Below are positions 24,301-36,105 of a stretch of 64,000 nt of DNA, piece by piece; positions within the stretch are counted from its first letter, which is position 1, and the number at the start of each line of letters is the position of its first letter. The DNA is taken from the NCBI RefSeq assembly GCF_000002985.6, contig NC_003284.9, positions 2,480,001 through 2,544,000 on the forward strand. The letters are read 5' to 3'. Below the pieces are notes generated by a model, which saw only the letters and a list, made by a program, of their open reading frames with translations, was not told the origin of the DNA and did not search any database. Source of the stretch: Caenorhabditis elegans. Lineage: Eukaryota > Nematoda > Chromadorea > Rhabditida > Rhabditidae. The translations under genes and the position numbers were made by a program.

Positions 24301-25157
24301 GAGCCTTCATCGTGTGCAGTTAGCACGGCATCATGAAATGTTTCGTGATACTCTTTGATTGCAACCTTGAATTCAATTTTGAAATAACGACACTAAAACA
24401 GCTGAAAGCGGTCAAACGTTGTAACACCTGCTCAATTTTTTGACCTTGGATTGCACTTTTAATAGCGTGTGCAAAAAATGTTAAAAATAATTATAAACCA
24501 AAGCTCTATAGGTATTTTGAACTAAAAGGAACTGAAGAATACATATAATTGTATAGAAACACTAGTGAAAAATGTGTATTTTTTAGCTGTCCATCAGGGG
24601 TTTAGCAGCAGAATATGCAATATTTTAAGAAATTTTGATGATAAATTCCGTAATTTCCTTACATTGTTTTATTATAAAAGTTAAAAAAGGTATGTACTGA
24701 TCACCCATTTGCCGGAAATTTTCATTTTTAGCAAATTGCCGAATTGTCGTTTGCCGGCTATTAATTTGCCGGAAATTTTTAGAGGAATTTGTTTTAATTT
24801 TTTTAATGTGCAAAACCACAATTTTCGGCAAATTCGGCAAATCGGCAATTTGGAAAATTGCTGATTTGCCGGAAATTTGCATTTCTACATTTTGCCGATT
24901 TGCCGTTTGCCGAAAATTTTTTTTGTACATACCTGTAACATTGAATCCGTAATAGTTCCTAAGAAGACTGTACCAAAACGACCTGATGCGATTTTGTCAC
25001 TGATTCCCGTCCCATTCACGACGTTGGACAGGCACGTTAGTTCCACTGGTCTTTCAATAACACTTTCAGATGCATGGTCAATGGACATACAGCATTTTTG
25101 GAGTTCCATGGGTATGTCTAATTCTTGGTTTGAGAGGAACATACATTCCATCTTCAT
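21361..25157 (-). CDS. Protein with degenerate kinase domain (predicted pseudokinase)
   Basis: The twelve-exon model is complement(21361..21557, 22097..22211, 22259..22381, 22427..22594, 22646..22711, 22764..22997, 23054..23290, 23610..23777, 23831..23946, 24140..24200, 24246..24365, 24933..25157). It gives 609 residues with every phase closing. The kinase fold covers about 50-305: the Gly loop IASGRFGTV (56-64, first Gly replaced by Ala), the VAIK lysine (K79), the APE equivalent IAPEL (212-216) and DLWSLGV (228-234). The catalytic loop reads HGTLHTKN (170-177), so the catalytic Asp is Thr and the usual Lys is His. The DFG motif is DIE (189-191). These losses predict little or no phosphotransfer. 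Residues 310-609 form a nematode-type C-terminal region with no domain I recognise, basic and Ser/Gly-rich at the end. There is no signal peptide or membrane segment, so it is probably cytosolic. The ATG directly follows CTTTCAG, either a splice-leader site or an internal acceptor with exons further upstream. Confidence 0.85.
23320..23608. repeat. Dispersed repeat family B in pseudokinase intron
   Basis: The copy includes GGTTGACTTCCAAAAATATA and TAATTGTCACTTTTTGACAG. It fills the intron between 23291 and 23609. Confidence 0.6.
24690..24930. repeat. Dispersed repeat family C (GCCGATTTGCCG-type) in pseudokinase intron 1
   Basis: Short, mostly AT-rich repeats of TTGCCGGAAATTT and CGGCAAATCGGCAA occur in both orientations, giving strong local inverted symmetry. 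Other copies lie at about 39440-39610, 55430-55760, 57155-57480 and 59440-59705. The last ends with GGCAATTGCTGCCCACCCCTG, a typical family end. Confidence 0.7.
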
Positions 25158-28100
25158 CTGAAAGTTTTAGTAAATATTACTTTAAGCTAGTTTACGCAAA
25201 TATTGTTACGGAAATCAGAAATTATTTTCTCTCGTGCTCCAGTTTTAAACGAACTTGATTTTGAGTTTAAATAGCGAAATAGAGTGGTTTTGAACGATGA
25301 AAATAATGACTATTCAACGAATCTATCCTATTAGCACCAATTTGTCGTATTTCTAATATGTAAAACGATGGATTACAAATGCAAGCTTTTCAGCTTCAGT
25401 AGAAAAGATTACGAAAAGCTGTTGCAAAGTTGAACTTAGGGCATAGAAGTATCAAAACACAAATGTAAGTTTTTCAGTTTCAGTTCATGATTAATACTCT
25501 AATTTCGACAAAATGAGACGTTTTTGAATTCTGTGCTCAACATCGCTTCAAGAAACAGATTAGAAGCAGATTAGAAATTGTATCGTCTTACTGTAGCTGA
25601 CGCAGAACTAGTAAAGTTACTTAAGACCTTGGATATAATATTGAGATAAAATGTGCACTTTTCGCTTCGCAAAATTCTAAAGTGCGGGGACATTGTTCAG
25701 GAAATATTTGAGAACACAACGAATATCTATAGTGACGGCGCGCTTCTTCACCATTTTCCACTTTAAAATCTCCGCCTACATTTTGTGTGAAGCACGGTGA
25801 AAAAGCACACATCAACATTCAATGCTCCAACCCGCGAAAAAACACAAGGAAGTTGAACGGAAATAAAAAAGAAAATGTAAAAAATGCAATCCAATATAAA
25901 TTTTAAAAATTGGTCATAACTAGGGTTTACCTCATTTAACTTGAAACAAAAAAAAATAAAAAATAAAAAATTTTTTTGCAAAGTTTAATTTTATATCTGG
26001 TCATTTCAGCTCTTTAGGAATTCAGCCATACTTTTACTTTGCGCAGTTTTCACAAATTACTAGAAAAGTTAGTTTGACGACATAAACTTTTGAGTGTGCT
26101 ACCCAGCAATTATTCCAGCTACAAGAAGAGAAATATTGATCGTATTCAAAATTTCTACTTACTGTGCTAAAGTAAAAATAGGAAAATAGGAATATTTTTT
26201 TAATACTTTTAAATATTCATTTAAAATGGTGGGGATATAATACACAAGTACCAAACAAATTTCAGCAAACCGCACTATTTTAAAGAATAAAGCAATGAAA
26301 ACAAGAGAAAATAAAATTGAACTCAAAAGCATATGTGCGAATGACGATGGGATCAAGTCAGAAAGTGCATACTCGGCGGGGTTGATGAAGAAAGAAGGCT
26401 GTTTTATTGAAATGAGTAAAACATAGTTCTTTCACTTTTTTGTGTGTCTTGGCTAACGACGGCTGCTGGCCAAATAAGAGGGATGATGCGGATGCACTTT
26501 TAAGAGAGCACTAACATTTTTCTCTTCTTTCAAGAATGTAGCTTATCTTGCACTGATGTTTGGAATAGATTCTGACTCATGTGTCCTATAATTATTTTGA
26601 TTCTGCTTTTTCAAGGTACATTTGAATACAAATTATATAGTTAGAGCAGAAACATTTTCAAGCACAAAATTTTAAAACGTGAGCGCAAGTGAGTAATCAA
26701 GTAATCTAACATTCGGGTCAATGACTGCTTCGATAAAAATGAAGATGATGAGAGACATTGAAAGTGCAACGGAAATTGTGACGGGTCAAGGGGGGAGTAG
26801 AAAAAAAGAAAGAATGACAGATGGGAGCATGTCTTTATGCGTTTCCAACTCACAAGAGGATTTTCGAACTCTCACTAAAAATTCAATGCCACAAGCACAT
26901 TTCACATCGTTCTGAGAAGCAGGAGTAGCGGGAAGCATGATTACAAAATTGAAGTGTGATCCACGAATTTCCTAGAAAACAGCTTAATATACGTGCAAAA
27001 AAAGGTGCAAGTTGTGGCGAAGATCTTTCACCTCAGTTCTTCTCATTGTTCGTAAGGGCGTTCGTGGCTCTTGGAGGTACCCTAAAGCTAAGGCGATACA
27101 GATTTCATATTTAAAATAAAATATTGTCCAATCCGCAGGTAAGATAGGACTATGAATGGTCAAAAATGGGTACATATCGCAATTTTTGAAGCTCTCTATC
27201 TCGGTGGAAATAGAACATTCTGGAAAATGTTAAAATGCTAGCCTATCCAACTTATTATATTAATTATTATGTAACAAAACAAAAATACAGTATTTGCTTG
27301 TTTTCAAAATGTAAATTTTTGAAGTGTGATGGTTTTGACTACATTTTCCTATGCCCTATTTGTGAACTATTTCAAGCGGGGGTTTAATGAAAACGTTCAG
27401 ATTTTGAAAACGGATTCGGAAATTAAAATTCTGCGAATCAAGAAGCCCTAGAATTAATCTGAATCCTTTAGTTTCGAAAAAAAAAACCTAAAGAAAAAAC
27501 ATTCAGAAATATTTTCAGAGTAGCGGCGCAAAACTTGCATACAAAAGTACAAATCCAAATTACACGGATTGCTGAAAGCATAAAATATATTAAACCTTGA
27601 GGAAAAAAAAGTCATGAGATCTAATAAATATGAAACATTTTTGATTAGAAACGCCAGCTTGCAATTTTGTATCAAAAGGTTGAAAAAAGTAGATTGATCG
27701 GGTCAGATCTAACCAGAAGGAAAAAAGAGCAGCAGGCGTGGGAATTTCGGGTGACGCTATTTAGTTTGGAGCAAATAAGTACAAATTCTGGGCATATGTC
27801 TTGTTGAACTTGTAATGACAGGTTGTAAATCGTGATGTATGTATGTGTGGTAGAAAAAATTTCGTTGTAATACGGTTCGATTAACTTATTAGAACATGAA
27901 GGAGTGAAGAATATGTAGATCACAATTTTTTTAGTCGACCCAAAAAAAATTTTCTTCGATTTTTATAATTTAATTTTGTTTTAATTAGTTGTGTTAAAAC
28001 ATTCTAGGGGTCGGAGCATATAGTTTTCTCCAAAAATGACAACAACTCAGTAATTGCTACATTTCAAATGTCACTAGAAAAAGTGAAAAAAGTCAATTTT

Positions 28101-29718
28101 TTTTGAATTTTATCAATTTTCCGATTGGCGCTCCATAATTGATAGGAATGTAATTTTTTTCAATTTACATCAAGCCTGGTAAAAGAAAAAAGTTTCAAAA
28201 AACCATAAATATCAACAATTGTGGAAAAGAAGCATGGACATCTAGACGCAGAAAACCTCTTCTCCAATTATAGGGGTCAGCCGAGGAGCTTGGGCGCCGC
28301 CGCCGCTCAACTGACGCACCGGATTAGGCAAATCGAGGGGATGATGTTCTTTGGCACTGGATAAAAGTGTTTGAATCTGAGTGAGGACAATGAGTAGCTA
28401 TTTATGAGAGAGCAAAAGGCTTCTCGAATGAGGAAGTCATTTCATGCTTCATTTTCCAAATTTGGAAAGAGGAATGATCAGATGTTTTAATCAATGTCAC
28501 CTTGGAAACCAATTGGAGATGAAGGAGGAGTGCACGGCCGCCGTTGATAGCTTGCTTCTAGTTTGATACTCTTCTCCCTAAGATTTCACTCAGCGTGCGT
28601 GAAGTAGTCAGCAGGGGCAGAAAAAGTGGGGCAGTGATCATTTGAAATATTGGGAAGCCGCAAGAAAAAGAAAGCTCAGCAGGGGAAAAAAGTTAATTGA
28701 TAGGAGGAGTGTGGACTCGGAACCACAAGGGTAAAAACTACCCACTATTTATCAACATCAGAATTTGACGTTAACGAGTTGACAGGTTTGATACGATTAG
28801 TTGGAAGCAGGACGCCTATTTCTAAAAACGTGCCATGGTAAAAAAAAACTGAGGACCCAATCCGGCCGACGCAAAAAATTCGGTTGATCTCCACTACAGG
28901 CCGGACAGGGCCGTTTTCATTTTGAATGAGTAAAACTTTTGTTTTGAATGTCGCTTGAAGCTCAATTTTTTTGGAATGGTTATTTTGATTTCAAACAAAC
29001 TGAATTTATTCCAAGTTTTAAAAAAACTCAAACCTTTTAGTTTTGGCCAGTTTTTGTACATTTAAGCAATGTACCCACAAACTCTACTCCCCTTTTAAAA
29101 TTGTAAACTCACTCCAATTTGTGTGAAAAAAAGGCCTGAACTTGAAATTCGAAGGCAGTTTACTTTGTGCCGAAATTGAAATAGTGTTCAACTATGATAT
29201 ACTCCAATGGGATGTATAATTTGAAAACTTGCAAATCATGCAAGAAATGAACAAGTTCTTCATCTGGCTCAATGCATCTGCATCAAAATTTTAATGAATG
29301 TAATCTCACGTATGTATGGAAAATTGTTTATGCAAATTCGGATGACTAGAAAACATTCAAACAAACGAGAGAGAGAGAGAAAAAAATACAAGTGAAAATA
29401 ATTTATAGGTCATTGAAATATCAATGTGGGATGGAGGGGGGTCAATTAGGCTTCTCGTGAGTGGAAAAGGGATGGGATGGTGAGAAAAATGAGAATGGCA
29501 AGTAAAACCCGTTTTGAATAAGATAAAAATGAGAATGAACATGTCAAAAACTGCTGAAGAACGCCACCTTATGACACAAAACATCATTTAGGTGATTGAT
29601 GACCTCAAAACGTTGGCGGCGGTCTTTTTTTTTTGGAAAAAAAAATCAAAAGATTTAAAAAAGATTTACAAAACAAATTCTAGTTTTAGATGGCACCAGG
29701 AAAATTTCAAGTATGTAT
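25158..29718. other. 4.6-kb intergenic region between pseudokinase and syg-1
   Basis: No exon is supported. The sequence is AT-rich with a family-B copy at about 27940-28165. The stretch 28260-28740 is richer in GC and less repetitive than its surroundings (for example GGCGCCGCCGCCGCTCAACT near 28290), so it is a candidate regulatory element or non-coding transcript, without further evidence. The small frames here (for example 26721-26915 and 27672-27923) lack codon-like composition and splice context. Confidence 0.45.
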
Positions 29719-32700
29719 CTACACATGAGTTGATGTTCGACTAATTGGTCGGACCACTTCCGGCGACGAGAGGAAGTTGTAGTTGGACGTTTTGGGAGTC
29801 TCCACTTCCTGTAGCGTCTCCATAACCGGCAATTTGTCGCTCATCGCCACGCCGTACATATCTGAAACTCCTGAAATGAGAATGAGGATGAGTTATGCAC
29901 ACGGTGTTATTGGTTAGGGTTAGTACCTCCAGGCGTGGAAAGTCCACTGCCAAACGATCCATATGAATGTTCATACCGGTTGTAGATGTATTCATTGGCC
30001 GAGTTGTTGAAACATTTTGGATACAGCCCTCCCGGTGGCCCGAATGATCCGGTTGCACCGAGGAAATCCAAATCCGGATTGTTTTGAGGAATCGAGATGT
30101 AATCCTGTGAAATAAATTGGTTTTATTCTTTGAATGGTGATATGATATCAGGGGGCTCAAAAAAATTGAAACTATCGTCAAATAATCCCTACGATTTTAA
30201 AAATTGATCTGCTATAAACACTAGACTAATACATATATAAACCGAATTTTTCTTCATATTGTCCAACTTTTGACCAACCTTCGTGGAGAGATGAACATTG
30301 TCAACGGGGCTGCTACTATACATCTCTGGGAAATATTGTCCATCCAATGCCTCACATTTCACTGTGACGTCAGATTGATCATCTGAAATTGTTGTCAATT
30401 TATAGATTCAACCACCTGTTGATAATAACTCACCAATAAACTTTGACTTTCTTGACCGACAATTACTTCTGCACATGCAGAGGCAGCAGAGCAGTGACAC
30501 CAAAAGAACACCTGCACTTATAATTGCAAGTGCAACCATTCTATCGAACTTTGCTGTTATTACTGAAAGTCGGAAATTGTTATAAATTTTGTTTCCCTTT
30601 ATTTCTTCGTAAAATCTTAATTTAATCGATACGTGAATTTGATTTGAATTTTTTGGCTTAGAAAAACACTAAACCTTAGCCTAATATGGACAAAAAGGGT
30701 CACATGAAAATTTCAAAATGGTTAACATTTTTGGGCCAGGAACTACAGGTAGATACTTTACTACCGCTTCCATGCAGGCACCAAAACGCCTGCACGCCTT
30801 GCGGCGACCTCTGCCTGCCTTGCGCCAAGAGCTACGTCTCTTGTATAGTGCGACGCGGGACCCGAAAAGTGTCAGTCACGGCGAAAGAAACACCCATTGC
30901 ATTATGTGGTGGGAACACCAAGTCTTTGACTTCTCACCATAGTTCTGAAAGGAGGCGTGAGGCCGGACGGTTGGAGGCAGGTGCCAGGCCCTGAAACCGC
31001 GCCTGCATCACATGGAAGCCCTATACTCCGCAAGTTTCCAGAAAAGTTAAAACTAACCAATCCAATCTAGAATATTTCTCTTCTTGAGCAGTGTGCCTCT
31101 GTTGTCAAATCCTAACCCGTTATTTGCAGAGCAATTATAAACACCAAAGTCTTCTTCTTTCAAATCTTTGATTTTAAGAATACTTTCTTTTCCATATGGC
31201 TTGGGATATTGGTGAACCTGAAAAATCTAGTTTTTTTCAGAATTTCTCTTCAAATTCCCTACCGTAATTCTTCCATTATTAAAATTGATCTCTTTCCCAT
31301 TTACTGTCCATCTAACGTTATTTGTTTTCGGACGGCCGCTAATTTCGCAAATGATCTCCGTTGCTTCATCGAGTGAAGCTGATACTTCATCTTTCATGGA
31401 GACCGTTGGTGGGCCTAAACATTTTATGTTAAACTACAAGCGCCTAATTTCAACGAGCGTACCTCTGATATGAAGGTAATGCGATAAAATTTGTTTTCTA
31501 AACCCTTCCACTGTAGCCGTACAGTTGTAGTTACCCTGTTGCCATGTTCTCACATTCTCTAACGTCAAGCTGAAATTTATTTTGTTATGATCATACATAT
31601 TATCCAATGCTAATTTTCCAACATACTTTTCACCGTGCCCAATAATTTCATCGCTGTCTCCACGAGTCCAGAAAATCGCTGGAGCTGGATTTGCCAGAGT
31701 TGCACAATGAAAAAATGCATTGTCCCCTTCATTTACTTCTTTATCTTGTGACGTCGACATAATACGTGCACCAACTGTAAGAACTAGGTTTTATATGATT
31801 TTATAAATTTGAAAATATAGGTTTGAAAAAAAAACTGGGTGTCTTCTTCTTATGTCTTCTTTTCCAATGAAAAGAGATGAACAACTTACATGCCACATTC
31901 AACTTAATCGACCCGCGAGTAGTTCCAATTTCATTTGTAGCTTCACAGAAGATATCTCGATTATGATCCTCCATTTTGAGAGTTTCGAATGTTAGAGTCT
32001 GAAATAAAAATAACTGAATAGAGAAATGTTTTTGAATGTCAAATGTGAATGTGACACAATTAATTTTAAGTATAATAAATGGCTCAACAATTTACAATCC
32101 GAGCAACACTAATTCCTCTTACATCTCCAGTTTCTCTCAGCTTTTGATTCCCCTTGTACCAGCTGATCTTCACATTATCCAATGGTTTTGCATTAACATT
32201 GCATGCTAGAAGAGCTGAGCCATTTTCTCGTAGCGGAAGTTTTGATGCCACTGTTAAGTTGATTTGTGGCGCGTATCGAAGAGAAAGCTTCACAGAATCA
32301 ACCTCGATCTGGAAGAGAAAATGAATAAAACAAAATATTAAAAAGCAATAAACACGCTTACTTTATTAGGGAACGTCATGTGTTGACTAATACAGATCAA
32401 GTATTTGTGGTCATCTTCGGGACGTGGTATGAAACTGAAAAAAGTTTTCGTAATTTTGATTTTTTAATAATTTTTTTTCTAACTGAACGATTTTTGTGTA
32501 GCCATTTTTTCATTCATTTCAACTTAAAATGATAATTCAATCGAAACGTGAAATTTATTTGCATGTTTAGGCTTTGAAATACATTAATCCTAAGCTTAAT
32601 ATGAACGGACAAAACGGTCGCGTGAAGTTTTTAAAATGGTTAGTATATTTAGGCCAAGTATACTACACAAGTACCAATCGAAAAATAACATTCTATAAAA

Positions 32701-35309
32701 ATAACACACTTTTTTCAAATTACCGGGGCACTTTTTTATAATTTTTTTTTGAAACATAACAGCAAACTGCTATTCTAGAATTAAAGGATAAATCAATTTT
32801 GTGGGTATTTTGCTTGAATTTGCCAAAACGGCCACATTTCTTGATCATTTAGGCCAAGTATACTACACAAGTACCAATCGAAAAATAACATTCTATAAAA
32901 ATAACACACTTTTTTCAAATTACCGGGGCACTTTTTTATAATTTTTTTTTGAAACATAACAGCAAACTGCTATTCTAGAATTAAAGGATAAATCAATTTT
33001 GTGGGTATTTTGCTTGAATTTGCCAAAACGGCCACATTTCTTGATCAGCCATTTCGAAAAACTTCCAAAACATTTTCATTACGGGTCGAAATTTTGGAAA
33101 AAAGAGATTTCAGGAAAATTTGGCACTTTTTTTTCGAAATTTTGACACGCCATAAGAAATTTTAAGAAATTTGTCGAGTATTTGTGAGACGTCCCATTAT
33201 GAAATTCGGTCGTTTTTGGCACGTTTTAGTCTATTTCAGCAGAATACCCGCCAACTCTACTCTCCGCTTTAACTGAAATGTTTCATGTAACCAACCTCAA
33301 GTTACTCATAATACTGTAGATACTAGAGTCCTCTCGTGAATTGTTACCGCCCTCTTCAACTTGAGTGGTTTCATTTACATGTGCAATCACGGTTTCTTGA
33401 GAGATTTCTGGTTTTGCTGAAATAGGTTTTTTTTGAATTCATTTTCAATATGAAATTTTTTACCATGAATTCCTCCGAATTTTGAGCGCGATTCGCCCAA
33501 CCATGAAACAATGTGCTTTCCATGCTCATCTGATGCAATTGCCCATCCTATCGTTGGAGGTGGTTTTCCTTTTCGAGATAAACATGATTGAGTTATAGGA
33601 TCGCCGGCAATTGCTTTCAGAGAATGATGGCTTTTCACAATTTTTGGAGGCGTCGGTCTCACTGAAAAAAAATATTCAAAATTAAATAATGAGCAGCTCA
33701 ATAACATTTTTCTTTTTATTTTTTCAAATTTCCGAATCTCATTTTCCCGTTTTTTTTTTGTTCAATGTGAACATATTCCACCGCATTCTATGAATAATGA
33801 CCCCGCAATGAGATTTACAACACAACCTCGTTGCCTCAGTCCTCCCCGGTGGCGGTGTGGTTTCACCAAGAGCAGCTGCCATATCAGAGAACGGAGAATG
33901 GTTAGGAGGCAAGAAGTACGCGCGGATGCGTACCCCCTCAACAACCACTTGAGAGATAAATTGGCGCTGGCAGCACGTTTATGAAGACATTAATTGGCAG
34001 CCGCCGCGCGAATTGTCGATCTGTCATCTCGAATTTTAAAGCAAGTTCTCATTCTCAGAAAACCGGAGGAGATTGTGTGAATTTGACTTTTTTGAGACGA
34101 TACAACAACGATGTAATGTTGCAGTTGATTAGTGCAAGTGCTATGTGTTTTTTTAACGTACCTAACACAGTGAGCTTTGCTTTACTCGAAACAACTGCTT
34201 TGGCGTGATCGGATTCCGAGATTTGACAAGCGAAATCATCATCATCGAATAGCGTTACATTGGAGATCTGGAAGTTCAATTTGTTTAGCAAAAAAATCTA
34301 AGTAGGTACCAAACTCTTAAAATTGTTACAAGAAAACCAATCCTAAGGAGAAATTTTTAGAGTTTTTTTTTCAGACAAAAGAAAACATAGCAATAAAACT
34401 CAGGCCTAAAATATAGTTTCAAATTGATGAACTGTAGCCCGTTAAACTCTGAATATTTTGGTTCAAACTATGTTATGGTAGCAGAAAAAATCACGAGGTT
34501 CTTTAGAACCGCTCAAACAGTGCTAATGGGCCCAAGTTCTACAGTAAAATTTTAAAAAATTTGTGAAGTTTGTTTTTTGAAATTTCAGTTTAAAAAACAG
34601 GTGAACATTTTGTTTTCATCTATTGTAATTTCGGACATCGACCTGCAGCACACCTGCTGCAATGTTCGAAATTTATCAAAAAGGTCATATTTTTTATTAA
34701 AATTTACCAAAACGTTGACTCTATATTTGAAAAAATCTGAAACTTTTAGGAATTTCTTTAAATGATATTCTGACGTGTTAAACCAAACCAACTCCTCACA
34801 AAAATACATAACAAATTTTCGTACCAAAAAAAACTAACCTCCAGATTATACTCCCCATTTGCCGCACTTCCGACCATCCTGTATCTTTTATTTCCAGGAA
34901 GTGGTTTGTCTCTATCCGTTCCGAGCCCAAAGTCATCTTTCATCCACTGTACCGGCCCTTGCTGAAAATTATCATCTTTTAATAATTTTTCATCTTTTTG
35001 CCATTCTCGCAAATCGAATTTTTCTAGAACCTGTGGAGCAGGAAATTCAATCAGAAACCGGGAAGTTTCCGAGTTTCTTGACCAGTTGCGCGCACTTCAT
35101 TTTTTTTTTGCGTGGAAATGTCGAAGGTTTCAAAATTTTGCAAATCACACATCACAACTTACTTGATGTTCAACTCTGCATGTCAATATTGCTGTTTCTC
35201 CGACGGCTGCCAATGTATCCTTCGGAGCTTCCACTATTCGTTGTTGTAACTGTTGGCAAGTGACCAGTTGAAACAACAACAACAGTGGCCAGGTCTGCCA
35301 CCGTACCAT
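29719..35309 (-). CDS. syg-1: SYG-1, immunoglobulin-superfamily synaptic recognition receptor (NEPH/Kirre family)
   Basis: The fifteen-exon model is complement(29719..29870, 29927..30104, 30279..30382, 30434..30562, 31058..31217, 31263..31414, 31463..31774, 31890..31998, 32123..32308, 32362..32434, 33296..33416, 33464..33661, 34162..34267, 34839..34961, 35163..35309). It gives 749 residues with all phases closing. A signal peptide (1-about 18, WPLLLLFQLVTC) precedes about five Ig domains (about 25-125, 128-256, 258-354, 356-458, 460-560). A single membrane segment at 571-593 (VALAIISAGVLLVSLLCCLC) and a cytoplasmic tail of about 155 residues follow. The tail ends Thr-His-Val, a class I PDZ ligand as in vertebrate NEPH proteins. 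Established role: SYG-1 binds SYG-2 (nephrin-like) on guidepost epithelium and positions HSN presynaptic sites. Several N-glycosylation motifs occur in the Ig region. The ATG follows TTTTCAG by nine bases, consistent with splice-leader addition or a 5' UTR intron. Introns carry repeat families D and E and a 200-bp tandem duplication. Confidence 0.95.
30597..30755. repeat. Dispersed repeat family E in a syg-1 intron
   Basis: Phrases GGCTTAGAAAAACACTAAAC and TTTTGGGCCAGGAACTACA are shared with copies at about 32505-32672 (same gene) and 35797-35970 (just upstream, inverted). It abuts the family-D copy. Confidence 0.65.
30755..31025. repeat. Dispersed GC-rich element, family D, in a syg-1 intron
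   Basis: It starts GCTTCCATGCAGGCACCAAAA and ends CATGGAAGCCCTATA. It matches the 13688-13925 element in hid-1, including the region GTCAGTCACGGCGAAAGAA versus GTCGGCCGCGTCGAAAGAA. The reading frames at 30686-30994 are produced by it. Confidence 0.75.
32505..32672. repeat. Dispersed repeat family E in syg-1 intron between exons 5 and 6
   Basis: AATGATAATTCAATCGAAAC and GGCCAAGTATACTACACAAG match the other family-E copies. Its right end runs into the tandem duplication. Confidence 0.6.
32647..33047. repeat. Perfect 200-bp tandem duplication in a syg-1 intron
   Basis: Two head-to-tail copies (32647-32846 and 32847-33046) appear identical throughout. The unit begins ATTTAGGCCAAGTATACTAC and ends CATTTCTTGATC. 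The first unit starts inside the end of a family-E repeat. Complete identity indicates a recent duplication or recent correction. Confidence 0.92.
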
Positions 35310-35981
35310 CTTTCTGCCTGAAAAGCAATTGTGGTGAACATGGAAATGTGTTTTTGCAAAAAGGAAGGCCGAAAAGAGAGACACGCAATATTGAGAACAG
35401 TCATTATTAAAAAAGTATTTAGAGCTTCTAGTAGGAAACTTAACATGTAGATTCTTAACGCACAGCTTTCTGTTCAAAATGTATTTTCAAAATGATTTTC
35501 CTATTGTTCTGATGCTCAATCATCGAGAAGAGAAAAAAAAACGATGGAAAGAAAGTTGAGAAGTTGAGAAGCAAAATTTTTGTGGGATAAGAAATGATGA
35601 TGTGGTCGAGGCGAGACGCAAACACAGGCACACACACACACACGTTTCTCACATTGCAAAAAGTTAGCGCGAGTCAATCTCCCTGCGGACTTAGGCGGTG
35701 GTGCGGGTCCCCCCAATGCAGCCTCTCATTAAATATCGTCTAACGGGATGATTGGAGGGAATTGTCGTTAGTAGTAGTTATGTAGGTTCTCATATTGTTT
35801 TTTAGTACTTGTGTAGTATGTATACCTGCCCCAAAAATAATTTCCTATGTGTTTTCCATTCATTTCTATGGAAAATGATAATTCAATCAAAACTTACAAT
35901 TAATTTTCACTTCTTGGCTTAGAAAAACACTAACTCTAAGCCCGATATAAACTAGAAGGCCACCAGATAAGTGCATGTGTA

Positions 35982-36105
35982 GCACTGACAAAAAGGCACT
36001 GACAAAGCACTGACAAAAAGGAACTGACAAAAAGGCACTGACAAAGCACTGACAAAAAGGCACTGCCAAAGCACTGACAAAAGGCACTGACAAAGCACTG
36101 ACAAA
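35982..36105. repeat. Minisatellite built on GCACTGACAAA
   Basis: Alternating units of about 14 (GCACTGACAAAAAG) and 11 bases (GCACTGACAAA) give a higher-order period near 25. Single-base variants occur (GAACTGAC, GCACTGCC). It lies about 700 bp upstream of the syg-1 ATG. Confidence 0.88.

Noticed and set aside
30686-30994. 102-codon plus-strand frame within syg-1
   Set aside because: It is generated by a family-D repeat that has another copy in hid-1 at 13688-13925.
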